A DNA stretch of 64,000 bases from Gammaproteobacteria bacterium. GTDB taxonomy: Bacteria > Pseudomonadota > Gammaproteobacteria > Pseudomonadales > Azotimanducaceae. The notes beneath the pieces are model-generated. The model was given only the letters and a program-made list of their open reading frames with translations. It made no database searches and was not told where the DNA came from. The stretch is from NCBI GenBank assembly GCA_004357385.1, contig SMWF01000116.1, forward strand, positions 20,935-84,934. The letters are read 5' to 3'. Position numbers and translations under genes: made by a program. This document shows, one piece after another, positions 7,308 to 16,221 of the stretch (the stretch's first letter is position 1; every line of letters begins with the position of its first letter).

Positions 7308-10300
7308 TGCGTCGTCAGCAGGTAGGCGGAAGCAGTGCGGGTAAGCTGCACGCCGCCGCGATGGTCGTGCTCCACCTGAACGTCAGCCGGTAGTGCTTTG
7401 CGGAGTTGCTCCAGGATCTCGGAGGTTGCCGATCCCGCCTCGTTGATGCGTTCGATCCGGATGCGGCCAAGCTGCCTGACCTGCTGCGCCAGCCAACCGG
7501 TGATGACATCAATGTCGCCGGCGGTCAGGTCCGACGCGACGCGTAGGCTCGCCCCCGAGCGTTCGGAGACCATGACCAGTCGCCCGAGATTGAACGCCAG
7601 ATGATTGCTGCTGCGCCGCTGCGGCAACGACAAGGGCTCATCCCAGTCGATGCCCAGCCCGGTTGGGGCGGCCGGATCCATGGCGCTCAACCAGAATCCG
7701 GCGGGCGGGACCGGCGAGCGCAGCATCCGCACCGCCGCCGGGGTCGCGAACTGTGGTCCTGAGAGCCCCTCGAAGAACATGCCGGTGGTCACTTCGCCGC
7801 CGAGCTCCATGATCCGCAGGGCCCGGAACAGCCGCTTCCAGGCAAATACGCCACCTTCACGATTGGCCAGTTCGCGGGTCAGCACGCCATACCGGTCGAG
7901 CAGTATCCGAATGCGCTCCTTGGCCGTTTCCAGCTCCTCGAGCGCGCTGGGTGGTTGCGTTTCGTAAGGCAGCAGATACCAGGTGCCGGGCCAGCCGCCG
8001 GGTCCCTCGGGGCGTCGGCGAACTCGACGGTTCGAAGGGGTGGTGGCGGCGGGAAGCTGATAGCGACTCATCCGCGCCCGCTGCAACGGCGCGAGGGTGT
8101 CCGCGCTGAGTTCGCCTGCCCAGACGGACGCCCAGAGTGCGTCGTTCGCGTGCGCCAGACTGTATCGGTTGAGCGCCTCGGCCGATTGCTCGGCCAGTTG
8201 CTCCGCCAGCTGAAAGAAGTCGTAGCGTGCGGCCGGATCGCGAAATGCCGAACTCAGGCTCCGTTCGGGCACATCGCGGATAAGGTCGGTCTCGGTTGCC
8301 GCGGCAAAGGTCACCAACTCTCGACCGCATCCAATCCATCGCAGCTCGCCATTGGCAACGCGGTCGTCCAGGGTGCGAGGGTTGATGCCGGGAAATCGGG
8401 CGGTAAGCAGTTCGTCGAGCCATACGTCAATGCTGGTCGCGTAGCCTCGCAAACGATCCAGTGCTGCTTCGATCTCGCCGGCGCCTGCGGATTCGCCGAA
8501 GCCCTGCCAACGCGCCAGGAAGCTGGGCAGCGCGCGTACCGGGAGCGCTTCGATGGAGGGTCGACGCGAGGCGCGCTGAAAGCGAAGCAGGCTTTCGAGA
8601 TTTTCCGTGTCGCAGTAGTAGAGATTCTCGTCATCGATCAAGAGAGGACCGCTGACCAGACTGTCCTCATCCAGCAAGGCAGCCAGCGCCGCGTTGATTT
8701 GCTTGGCGCTGCAGGGAAGCAGGGCCTGGAGTTCGTCCGTTCGAAGGGGGCCGTAGAAGGACAGCACTTCTCGAATCAGCTGGGCGGCGTCGCGGCTATC
8801 TTGCAGCCGTGGAAACGCGCTCGCTGCTTCGGGTTGCAGCAACAGCTCGCGCAGCAGGTGGCCCGCGTTCTCCGTATGAACGGCCCAGCGCTGGCCTTCC
8901 CGGACCAACCATTGAAGGTCCACGATGGTGTCCACCGGATCATCGAGTGCGCCCAGCAGGTTGCACCATTCGGGTTCAATGATCAGCACCCGTTCCTTCA
9001 GCCAGTCCGCGAGCTCGTCGATCGAGCGCGGTGCGTAGCCGGATTCGAGGCGTTGCCGTTTGCGTTCGAAGGACTCGATCACCGCTCGTTCGAGTCGGGG
9101 CCGCAGCGTTTCGTCATGGACGGCGCTGCGGATCAGATCGTCGCTGAGCGCGCTGGCGTCGGTGCGCTCCGGAGTGTCGTCGGCGTACATATAGCGGTTG
9201 ATTTGCGACCACGCCAGGCCCGCCGCAAACGGACTGGGCGAGTCGGTCGATACGTGCGTGACGGTGATGGTCCCTGCCGCCAACTCGTCCAAGACCAGTT
9301 TCAGCGCATCCAGCTCGAATTCATCGGCCAGGCAGGTTCTCCATGTTTCCAGCATGACCGGAAAGTCGTCGAACTGTTTGGTGGCGCTCATCAGCCGCTT
9401 GGCGTTCTGCCGGGTCATCCACAAGGGCATCCGTTGATTGAAGCGGCGTCCCGTCAGCAACAGCGCGCGTCCCGCGCATTCCCGGAACCGGGCGCCGAAG
9501 AAGCCGGAGCCTTCCAGCTCGCGGCGCAGCAAGGCATCGAGAGCGTCCGCGGTCAGGTCCGCTAAGAGCGCTTCGACATCGGCTTCGTGTTTACTCTGAA
9601 TGATGATGGCATCATTGTCGGTGTGCATCTCTGGAACGGTGTCGTAGCGCTCCCGCCAGAGCGCCTGCAAAGCCAGTGCCAATGGCCGGTTCAGGCGTGC
9701 GCCCCAATGCGTGTGCAACACCAGTTGACGTTCTGCGTCCGCCCCCCGGTAGCCGCCGGGTCCGGTCGCCACGTCTTCGAGCAACACGTGATGACGATGC
9801 GGCAGCGAAGCACCGGTGACCTCGCGCTGTTTCGTCAGGAACTCGATGAGTTCAGCCGCCGCAGCGGCTTCGAAGCCGTATTCGCGGTACAGCCGTTGCT
9901 CTAACTCGTCAGCTTGGCCGGCCGCCAGAAGGGCGTCACAGCTCTCGAGAAACTCACCGATGCGCTGCGAGAAGTGAAAACTGCGACTGATGGCCTCTGC
10001 GCGCCAGAACGGTGGTGCGCTGGTGCCCGGCTTGGCGACCCGGACCAGGACGTCGTTGTGGGTGATGCGGTGGATCTGCCAGCGCTGGCTGCCGAACGAC
10101 AGGACCTGACCGATGTGCGCTTCCCAGACGAACTCTTCGTCGAGCTCACCAATCGCCTGGCCCGTATCGGCGTGACGCAGCTTGAAATAGCCCCGGTCCG
10201 GGATAGTACCGCCTGAGCTGTAGAACGCGAACACGGCGCCCTTGGTCGCTTGAAGCGTTCCGCGAATTCGGTCGAAGCGCAGGCGCGGTTCGAGGTCTCG

Positions 10301-11692
10301 GATCCGGGCGCCGGCGTAGCGGCCCGTCAGCATCTCGATGACCAGATCGAACTGGTCTCGCGAAAGTGATCGATACGGATAGCTCAGCGTCACCAGCTGG
10401 TACAGCTCGTCCACCTGCCAGCTTTCGCTGGCGGTGGTCGAGATGATGATCTGAGCAAGCACGTCCAGCGGATTTTCGATCGGGCGCAGCGGCTCGATCG
10501 CGCGTTCACTGATCGCTTTGGCCAGGGTAGCTGCTTCCAGGAAATCCTTGGCGTGGATGGGATACAAAGTGCCGCGACTGGTTTCACCGACCCGGTGCCC
10601 GGCGCGACCGATGCGCTGCATGGCGGAGGAGATCGAACCGGGTGATTGGATCAGCACGACTTCGTCGAGATGACCGATATCGATGCCCATCTCGAGCGAT
10701 GAGGTGGCGACGATCGCTCGCAGCTCTCCGGCCTTCAGGCGTGCTTCGACTTCTGCGCGAATTTCGCGCGCCAATGAGCCGTGGTGCGGGTAGGCGATCG
10801 GTGTCGTTTCGTCCTGGTTGATCTTCAGCGAAATCTTCTCGGCCAGGCGCCGGCTGTTGGTGAAGAACAAGGTTGCCTGGTTGCGCGAGATCGACTCCCG
10901 GAATGAGTCTACCAGCGGGTCCCAGATGTGTTTCCCGTCGCCCGCCGCGTTGCGTGCTTCGGGCGGAAAGCGAACGTGGAAGTCGATCTCCTTGGACGTT
11001 GTCGAAGCGATCCGGGTGACGGGCCTGGCCAGCGCCCCGGGCATGAAGCCCCCGATGTATGCCGCTACGGTGTCGAGGGGGTTGATCGTTGCGGACAGGG
11101 CGATGCGCTGGAACTCTCCGGCAATCATTGCGAGTCGCTCGATCGAGGACATCAGCATGACCCCGCGACGACTCTCGATGAGTGCGTGGATTTCGTCGAG
11201 GATGACCGTTCTGACGGTGCTCAGCGCCTGGCGGCCCTTGGCGGTGGTCAGCAGCAGGGTAAGGCTCTCGGGCGTAGTGATGAGGATCTCGGGTGGACGA
11301 CGCAACATGCGCTGACGTTCGGACGCTGGCGTATCTCCGGACCGAACCTGCACCCGGACATCCGGAAAGGACGTGTCGCGCCTGTCGGCCGCTGCGCGCA
11401 GCGCGCCGAGCGGTTCCAACAGGTTGACCTTGATGTCGTTGTTTAGCGCCTTCAACGGAGACACGTAGAGCACCTGCGTGCGGCCGCATTCGAACTCACC
11501 CACGAGGAACTGGTTGAGCGACCAGAGAAACGCAGTGAGCGTCTTGCCACTTCCGGTGGGCGCCGTCAGCAGCGTGTGTTCGCCGCGCGCGATGCTCGGC
11601 CAGCTGCGCTGCTGCACGTCCGTGGCGGCCGGGTAGGTCGCCGTGAACCATTGCCGGATCAGGGGATGGAACGGGGCGAGCGCCTCAGTCAT
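7304..11692 (-). CDS. lhr: Lhr-family superfamily 2 DNA helicase
   Basis: 1462 residues, close to the full-length Lhr of E. coli (~1538). Walker A APTGSGKT around residues 44-51, Walker B/DEAH-like DEIH at 166-169, motif Ia VSPLKALNND, motif III SATINP, motif V ATSSLEMGIDIG and motif VI QRIGRAGHR. After the winged-helix and Lhr-core domain, the ~600-residue Lhr C-terminal region with HTH folds is present, so this is the long form. ATP-dependent 3'-5' DNA translocase in DNA repair. Overlaps the downstream HDAC-fold gene by ATGA and is divergent from the CoA-transferase. Confidence 0.95.
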   Translation of the reverse strand: MTEALAPFHPLIRQWFTATYPAATDVQQRSWPSIARGEHTLLTAPTGSGKTLTAFLWSLNQFLVGEFECGRTQVLYVSPLKALNNDIKVNLLEPLGALRAAADRRDTSFPDVRVQVRSGDTPASERQRMLRRPPEILITTPESLTLLLTTAKGRQALSTVRTVILDEIHALIESRRGVMLMSSIERLAMIAGEFQRIALSATINPLDTVAAYIGGFMPGALARPVTRIASTTSKEIDFHVRFPPEARNAAGDGKHIWDPLVDSFRESISRNQATLFFTNSRRLAEKISLKINQDETTPIAYPHHGSLAREIRAEVEARLKAGELRAIVATSSLEMGIDIGHLDEVVLIQSPGSISSAMQRIGRAGHRVGETSRGTLYPIHAKDFLEAATLAKAISERAIEPLRPIENPLDVLAQIIISTTASESWQVDELYQLVTLSYPYRSLSRDQFDLVIEMLTGRYAGARIRDLEPRLRFDRIRGTLQATKGAVFAFYSSGGTIPDRGYFKLRHADTGQAIGELDEEFVWEAHIGQVLSFGSQRWQIHRITHNDVLVRVAKPGTSAPPFWRAEAISRSFHFSQRIGEFLESCDALLAAGQADELEQRLYREYGFEAAAAAELIEFLTKQREVTGASLPHRHHVLLEDVATGPGGYRGADAERQLVLHTHWGARLNRPLALALQALWRERYDTVPEMHTDNDAIIIQSKHEADVEALLADLTADALDALLRRELEGSGFFGARFRECAGRALLLTGRRFNQRMPLWMTRQNAKRLMSATKQFDDFPVMLETWRTCLADEFELDALKLVLDELAAGTITVTHVSTDSPSPFAAGLAWSQINRYMYADDTPERTDASALSDDLIRSAVHDETLRPRLERAVIESFERKRQRLESGYAPRSIDELADWLKERVLIIEPEWCNLLGALDDPVDTIVDLQWLVREGQRWAVHTENAGHLLRELLLQPEAASAFPRLQDSRDAAQLIREVLSFYGPLRTDELQALLPCSAKQINAALAALLDEDSLVSGPLLIDDENLYYCDTENLESLLRFQRASRRPSIEALPVRALPSFLARWQGFGESAGAGEIEAALDRLRGYATSIDVWLDELLTARFPGINPRTLDDRVANGELRWIGCGRELVTFAAATETDLIRDVPERSLSSAFRDPAARYDFFQLAEQLAEQSAEALNRYSLAHANDALWASVWAGELSADTLAPLQRARMSRYQLPAATTPSNRRVRRRPEGPGGWPGTWYLLPYETQPPSALEELETAKERIRILLDRYGVLTRELANREGGVFAWKRLFRALRIMELGGEVTTGMFFEGLSGPQFATPAAVRMLRSPVPPAGFWLSAMDPAAPTGLGIDWDEPLSLPQRRSSNHLAFNLGRLVMVSERSGASLRVASDLTAGDIDVITGWLAQQVRQLGRIRIERINEAGSATSEILEQLRKALPADVQVEHDHRGGVQLTRTASAYLLTTH

Positions 11693-11839
11693 GACGCGCG
11701 CCGATACGAGTTGTCGTCTGCGTTAAGATTGCCGCGCGCTCGGCCACGTGTCGCCCACCGTCGTCTGGGCAGCTGATTATAACCAAGCCGCCGATGCGCT
11801 TCTGATGCGCGTCCGATGCCGGCAAGAGGAGGACTGTGA

Positions 11840-13066
11840 TTGAACGACGATTTGGACCTGGCCGGTCTGCTCAGCCCCGGCATGCAGGTGTTCGTTGGGG
11901 GCGGCTCCAACGAGCCGGTTGCGCTTCTCGAACGGCTTGCTGCAACTCCCGAATGTGCGGCAGGGGTGACCTTCACCCAGTTCCCGTTGCCGGGGCTGAA
12001 TCGATACGATCTCTCGGTGCTTGCCGACGGCGCGCGCGCCCGCAGTTTCTTCATGGCGCCGCACCTGCGCGCTGGATTCGATGCCGGCCGGGTACAGTTC
12101 GTCCCCATGCAGATGCGCGCAGCGTACGAGTACCTGCGCGCGCAGCGTTTTGATGTGGTGTTCACTCAGGTTGCTTACGATCGCGATGGTGAGTTGCGCT
12201 TCGGACCGAATGTCGATTTCATCGATGCGGCGCTCGATGGCGCCGGGTGCGTGATTGCGGAGCTGAACCGGGCATTCCTGGCGCCGGCCGGGGCGCCCCG
12301 TGTCGATTCGAATCGGATCGATCACCTGGTTGAAAGTAATCGGGTTCTCACCGGATTGCCTTCTCCCGAACCGGATACAGCGGCGCGCGAGATTGGGCGG
12401 ATCGTTGCTTCGTTGGTACCGGACGGTGCCTGCATTCAAACGGGAATCGGTGCGATACCCGCGGCAATACTGGGCGCGCTCGGCGAAAAGAACGATCTGG
12501 GCCTGCATTCGGGGCTCATCGACGAGGGCGGACGCCAGCTGATCGATCAGGGTGTGATGACCGGCGCGCACAAGGCGATCGATACGAAGGTGCACGTCGT
12601 GGGCATGGGAATTGGCGGGACAGATCTGTTCGACTGGCTCGCTCAGACGCCCTCCGTGGTGTTCAAGGGAGCCAACTACACCCATGAGGTTGCCGTGATC
12701 GGGCGTCTCGAGCGGTTCATCTCGATCAACTCCGCGGTGGAAATCGACCTGCTCGGTCAGGTCAACGCCGAGTTCGCCGCCGGTCGACAGATTTCGGGGA
12801 CCGGAGGCTCCGTGGACTTCATGCGTGCCGCGAGGTCCAGCCCGGGAGGGCGCTCGATCGTCGCCATGACCGCGACGGCAGGTGGCGGCAAATTCTCACG
12901 AATCGTTGCGCGGGTGCCAGTGGTAACTGCGTTGCGCACCGATGTCGACATCGTGGTCACGGAGTTCGGCGTGGCCGAGCTCGGACCCCTGGACGTCGCG
13001 GCTCGTGCCGAGGCGCTGATCGCGATTGCAGCTCCACAGTTTCGCGAGCAGTTGCGCGCCCAGTAA
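11840..13066 (+). CDS. Acetyl-CoA hydrolase / CoA-transferase (4-hydroxybutyrate CoA-transferase family)
   Basis: 408 residues of the two-domain AcCoA_hydrolase fold. Family landmarks: PDGACIQTGIGAIPAAIL (CoA site), LHSGLIDEGG, and the C-terminal block INSAVEIDLLGQVNAE...SGTGGSVDFMRAA. Start is TTG 11840-11842, chosen because a strong Shine-Dalgarno AGAGGAGGA ends about 6 nt upstream. Moves CoA between short- or medium-chain acids and acetyl-CoA, or hydrolyses it. It stands alone on the plus strand, divergent from lhr. Confidence 0.9.
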   Translation: MNDDLDLAGLLSPGMQVFVGGGSNEPVALLERLAATPECAAGVTFTQFPLPGLNRYDLSVLADGARARSFFMAPHLRAGFDAGRVQFVPMQMRAAYEYLRAQRFDVVFTQVAYDRDGELRFGPNVDFIDAALDGAGCVIAELNRAFLAPAGAPRVDSNRIDHLVESNRVLTGLPSPEPDTAAREIGRIVASLVPDGACIQTGIGAIPAAILGALGEKNDLGLHSGLIDEGGRQLIDQGVMTGAHKAIDTKVHVVGMGIGGTDLFDWLAQTPSVVFKGANYTHEVAVIGRLERFISINSAVEIDLLGQVNAEFAAGRQISGTGGSVDFMRAARSSPGGRSIVAMTATAGGGKFSRIVARVPVVTALRTDVDIVVTEFGVAELGPLDVAARAEALIAIAAPQFREQLRAQ

Positions 13067-13239
13067 CCCTCTCCCTGACCGCGCTCGACCTGTGCGCTGG
13101 TTCACATTCCAACCCCCTCAACCGAACACCGCGACGAGTTGGCATGTCTTTCGCACCGTCTTCACCGGATACCCCAGGAAGGCTCTCGAGCATGGTATCG
13201 GTGACCCAGAGAGTCGTAAACGGACAAAGGAGGCTCGCC

Positions 13240-13488
13240 ATGGACTATGTGGGTTTGGACCCTGTTGTGGGGCTGGAGTGCGTCGACTGCAAGCAGGTTC
13301 TTCGTCTGAGCTACAGTGAGCTCCTGGATCGGGTTCTCGATGACACCCCGATGAATTGCGGCGGCTGCGCGCGAGCCGTGGCGAACGACTGGACCACGGT
13401 GAACATCGTGCAAAACATCATCCGCAAACGGATGCGTGCGGCCCATAAGGCTGGAACCGAGCGCTGGGCGCGCGGTCTGGTTCAGTAG
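13240..13488 (+). CDS. Small zinc-ribbon hypothetical protein
   Basis: 82 residues starting at ATG 13240, chosen because an excellent AAAGGAGG Shine-Dalgarno lies 6-7 nt upstream; the same frame stays open to 13144 but the extra N-terminus is low-complexity. Two CxxC pairs, C14-x2-C17 (CVDC) and C40-x2-C43 (CGGC), with 22 residues between them form a plausible treble-clef or zinc ribbon. A basic helix (IIRKRMRAAHKAG) follows. Possibly a nucleic-acid-binding or metal-storage protein; no function is assigned. It converges on oligopeptidase B. Confidence 0.75.
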   Translation: MDYVGLDPVVGLECVDCKQVLRLSYSELLDRVLDDTPMNCGGCARAVANDWTTVNIVQNIIRKRMRAAHKAGTERWARGLVQ

Positions 13489-13534
13489 TGCGGCGATCCC
13501 CCGGCACGCTTACCCTTCAGACGAGCTGTACGAA

Positions 13535-15595
13535 TCAGGTCAGCCCCAGCGCGTCCAGCACGAACGCGTATTCCTCCGCGACCTCGTAGAGCGCATCGAA
13601 TCGGCCCGACTTACCGCCATGCCCGGCGCCCATGTTGGTCTTCAACAGCAGCACATTGTCGTCCGTCTTCAGCGTCCGGAGCTTCGCGACGTATTTGGCG
13701 GGCTCCCAGTAGGTCACGCGCGGATCGTTCAGTCCGGCGGTCACCAGCATCGGGGGAAATGCGCCGCGTTCCAGCCGGTCGTACGGTGAGTACGCCAGGA
13801 TCGTCTCGAATGCGCGCGGGTCTTCGATTGGATTACCCCACTCGGGCCATTCATTGGGGGTCAGCGGCAGATCCGGATCCAGCATGGTGTTCAGAACGTC
13901 GACGAAAGGCACGTGAGCCGTAACGGCCCCCCACAGTTCGGGTGCTTGATTGACCACCGCGCCCATCAACTCGCCGCCCGCGCTGCCGCCGCCAATGGCG
14001 ATCCGGCCGGCACTGGTGTAACCCGATTCGATCAGAAAACGCGCCACGTCGACGAAATCGTTGAACGTGTTCTCGCGGTGCGCCAGCTTGCCGTCTTCAT
14101 ACCAGGCATAACCGAGTTCGTCACCGCCGCGAACGTGGGCGATTGCAAAGGCGAAGCCACGTTCCAGCAACGATAATCGCGTCGTGGAGAATCCGGGTGG
14201 CACCGCGCTACCGTAGGCGCCGTAGCCATAGAGATACAGCGGTGCATCTTCATCCTTTTTGAAATTGATCGGGTGAACGATCGAAACGGGAATCTCCTGG
14301 CCATCCCGCGCCGGCGCTGTCAGCCGCTGCGTGACGTAACGGGAGCGGTCATAGCCCGATGGAATGTGCTGGACCTTTCGAGTGATGAGTTCGTCCGTGT
14401 CCAGCTGATAATCGAATACGGTGCGGGGGCTGATCATCGATTCATAGCCGATGCGCAGCGCATCGATCGCATATTCCGCGTTGGTGCCGAGCCTTGCGTG
14501 ATAGACCGGTTCGGGAAACTCGACGTAGTGGGTCGCGTCGCTGTAGTCGCGCAGCCGGATCTGGTCCAACCCGGCGATGCGTTCTTCGATCACCATCAGT
14601 TGCTTGAAGCAGGTGATACCGCGCAGGTAGTGGGTGTCGTCGCCTTCGACGATTGTCTGCCAGTTTGTTTCGCCGGGCTCGCTGCAGGGTGCAACGGCGA
14701 TCCGGAAATTCTTGTGCGTGTCGTTGCTGAGAATAAAAAAATCGCGGTCGTGGTGCTCCACGTGGTACTCGTGACCGGTACGGCGTGGCGCAATCAACTG
14801 TGGCTCACCCTTCGGGTTGTCGACGCTCAGCACCCGCACCTCGCTGGTGATGTGGTCGCTGGCACTGATGACGATGTAGGCAGACGATTGCGTCTTGTCG
14901 ACGCCGACGAAGAACTCATCCGGCTCCTGGTAGATCACCGGATCGCCGGTCGCGTCCGTCCCGAGATCGTGTCGCTTGACCTGATGAGGGCGCCAGTTCT
15001 CGTTCAGTATGGGATAGAAGAAGGTCTCCTCGTTGGCCCAGACGGGCGCGCCGAGCGTGTCTTCGATGACCTCCTCCAGAACGCGGTCATCATCGAGATC
15101 CTTGATACGCAGCACATAGCGTTCAGCGCCGTTCGTATCCACCGAATAGGCGAGGTACCGGCCGCCTGGACTGACTGAAAAGCCCCCGAGGCGAAAATAC
15201 TCGGAATTTCCGGCCAGGGCCGGTTCATCGATGATCTTTACTGCACGCCCGGCGTCCCCCAGGGACCAGCGCCACCAGCATGGGTATTGGGCACCCGCCG
15301 CGAATTTCCATTGATACTCGTGGCTTCCTTCGCGGTAGGGAACCGATGATTCGTCCAGCTGCTGACGCCCTTTGATTTCTTCGAACAGTTCCTTGGTCAG
15401 ACCGTTGAGCGGTTCCATGCTCGCTTGGAAGTAATCGTTCTCCGCATTCAGGTGGGCCAGTATCTCGGCATCCTCCACCTTGGGATAACCGGGATCCTTC
15501 AGCCAGTGATAGGGGTCCTGCAGCGTGATTCCATGGTGGGTGAAGCGGTGCGGCTTGCGTGCAGCGACCGGCGGCTTCGAGGGCGGTTTGCTCAC
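13535..15595 (-). CDS. ptrB: Oligopeptidase B, S9 family serine peptidase
   Basis: About 687 residues from GTG 15593-15595; the frame is open to 15730, but that extension lies in decayed integron DNA and has no family resemblance. N-terminal beta-propeller (HGITLQDPYHWLKDP...) gates a C-terminal alpha/beta-hydrolase with nucleophile Ser in GGGSAGGELMG, Asp in NDPRVTYWEPAKY and His in MGAGHGGKSGRFD. Cleaves after Arg/Lys in short peptides in the cytoplasm or periplasm. Length matches E. coli PtrB (~686). Its 5' side abuts the integron relic. Confidence 0.93.
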   Translation of the reverse strand: MSKPPSKPPVAARKPHRFTHHGITLQDPYHWLKDPGYPKVEDAEILAHLNAENDYFQASMEPLNGLTKELFEEIKGRQQLDESSVPYREGSHEYQWKFAAGAQYPCWWRWSLGDAGRAVKIIDEPALAGNSEYFRLGGFSVSPGGRYLAYSVDTNGAERYVLRIKDLDDDRVLEEVIEDTLGAPVWANEETFFYPILNENWRPHQVKRHDLGTDATGDPVIYQEPDEFFVGVDKTQSSAYIVISASDHITSEVRVLSVDNPKGEPQLIAPRRTGHEYHVEHHDRDFFILSNDTHKNFRIAVAPCSEPGETNWQTIVEGDDTHYLRGITCFKQLMVIEERIAGLDQIRLRDYSDATHYVEFPEPVYHARLGTNAEYAIDALRIGYESMISPRTVFDYQLDTDELITRKVQHIPSGYDRSRYVTQRLTAPARDGQEIPVSIVHPINFKKDEDAPLYLYGYGAYGSAVPPGFSTTRLSLLERGFAFAIAHVRGGDELGYAWYEDGKLAHRENTFNDFVDVARFLIESGYTSAGRIAIGGGSAGGELMGAVVNQAPELWGAVTAHVPFVDVLNTMLDPDLPLTPNEWPEWGNPIEDPRAFETILAYSPYDRLERGAFPPMLVTAGLNDPRVTYWEPAKYVAKLRTLKTDDNVLLLKTNMGAGHGGKSGRFDALYEVAEEYAFVLDALGLT

Positions 15596-15753
15596 GCGGA
15601 TCTCTAAACTGTTGCAGATGGGGCGGCGAGAATAGCCGCCGACGGAAGGCGAGTAAATGTGGCTGCGTGGGCACGGGAAGATCATCTTGCCGAAGCACCC
15701 GGCAACCATCGGTGATTCGCCGATCAGCACGGACGGGACGCTCTGCGGCGATC

Positions 15754-15774
15754 GCTCAGCACGGCGTGCTGAGC
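15754..15774. repeat. Perfect 21-bp palindrome at the edge of the intI relic
   Basis: Arms GCTCAGCACG (15754-15763) and CGTGCTGAGC (15765-15774) flank one central G. No T-run follows on either strand, so it is not a canonical terminator. It lies exactly where similarity to integron integrase ends, so it may mark a rearrangement breakpoint, or be an operator upstream of ptrB. Confidence 0.7.
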
Positions 15775-15957
15775 ACGGTCGGCACCCGGACCGGGCGCTT
15801 CGCGCGCTGGATACCGTCCATCCATGGCGATTCCATTGAAAGTGCCGTAGAGAAACAGCAGGGCCGAGAGCGCCTGGTTGTGCGTCGATGCCGATACGTG
15901 ACGCTCAGGGGCGAGCATGGTCAGGAACCGTTCGACCGCAGGCGCTGAAAGCTGTAG
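15756..15957 (-). pseudogene. intI: Integron integrase (intI) fragment, frameshifted
   Basis: The minus strand encodes part of the N-terminal SAM-like core-binding domain of an integron tyrosine recombinase. Reading from 15957, one frame gives LQLSAPAVERFLTMLAPERH and VSASTHNQALSALLFLY. After a shift near 15821-15828 the next frame gives WMDGIQRAKRPVRVPTVLS, then a stop at 15756. This matches the IntI pattern (AVE-FLT-LA-ERHVSASTxNQALxALLFLY...PWMDGI-RAKRP-RVPTVLS) far too closely for chance. The N-terminus, the IntI-specific patch and the whole catalytic domain are missing. It is head-to-head with a truncated cassette, the classical integron geometry. Non-functional. Confidence 0.85.
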
Positions 15958-16118
15958 CCCACTGTGATTCGAGAAACACTCGTTCCTGGCAAGTGTTGGA
16001 GAAACTGGGTATGACCCGTGAGGGTACGTTGAGGAAACATCGTCTGACGATAGATGGTGAACTGGTTGACGAGTATTGTTATGGATTGCTAAAGGAGGAA
16101 TGGGGAGATGCTTCCTAA
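15954..16118 (+). pseudogene. 3' fragment of a GNAT acetyltransferase gene cassette
   Basis: Encodes only the last ~55 residues of a RimJ/RimL-type acetyltransferase: VAHCDSRNTRSWQVLEKLGM, TREGTLRKHRLTIDGELVDE and YCYGLLKEEW. The acetyl-CoA motif A is gone. The frame upstream of ~15954 runs into antisense of the intI fragment, so the two relics share one deletion junction. The stop codon TAA (16116-16118) lies inside the R'' box of the following attC site, as in mobile gene cassettes. Confidence 0.82.
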
Positions 16119-16186
16119 CATGAAGTTTAAGTCGTCCTTTCAGTCACTCGGACCACCTTCGGTGGCCGCTTAACCTGGTGTTAGGC
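16113..16186 (+). other. attC recombination site (59-base element) of an integron cassette
   Basis: 74 bp with the full attC layout. R'' is TCCTAAC (16113-16119), and R' is GTTAGGC (16180-16186, matching the consensus GTTRRRY). Inner boxes TTTAAGTCG and CGCTTAACC are complementary around TTAAG/CTTAA, and a central hairpin CCACC-TTC-GGTGG (16153-16165) closes the fold. R'' pairs with R' at six of seven positions. It directly follows the GNAT fragment. No second attC is recognised nearby. Confidence 0.85.
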
Positions 16187-16221
16187 ACACGAGCAACACG
16201 TACTGGAAAAGGAGAGAACCC

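Noticed and set aside
7955..9565. 536-codon plus-strand open frame inside lhr
   Set aside because: Fully antisense to conserved Lhr C-terminal coding sequence; no domain or ribosome site.
12290..12330. Possible tRNA T-loop (TTCGAATC)
   Set aside because: Lies inside the CoA-transferase coding sequence with no acceptor or anticodon stem around it.
15596..15730. N-terminal extension of oligopeptidase B
   Set aside because: In frame but unlike any PtrB N-terminus and running into integron-derived DNA; GTG 15595 gives the normal length.
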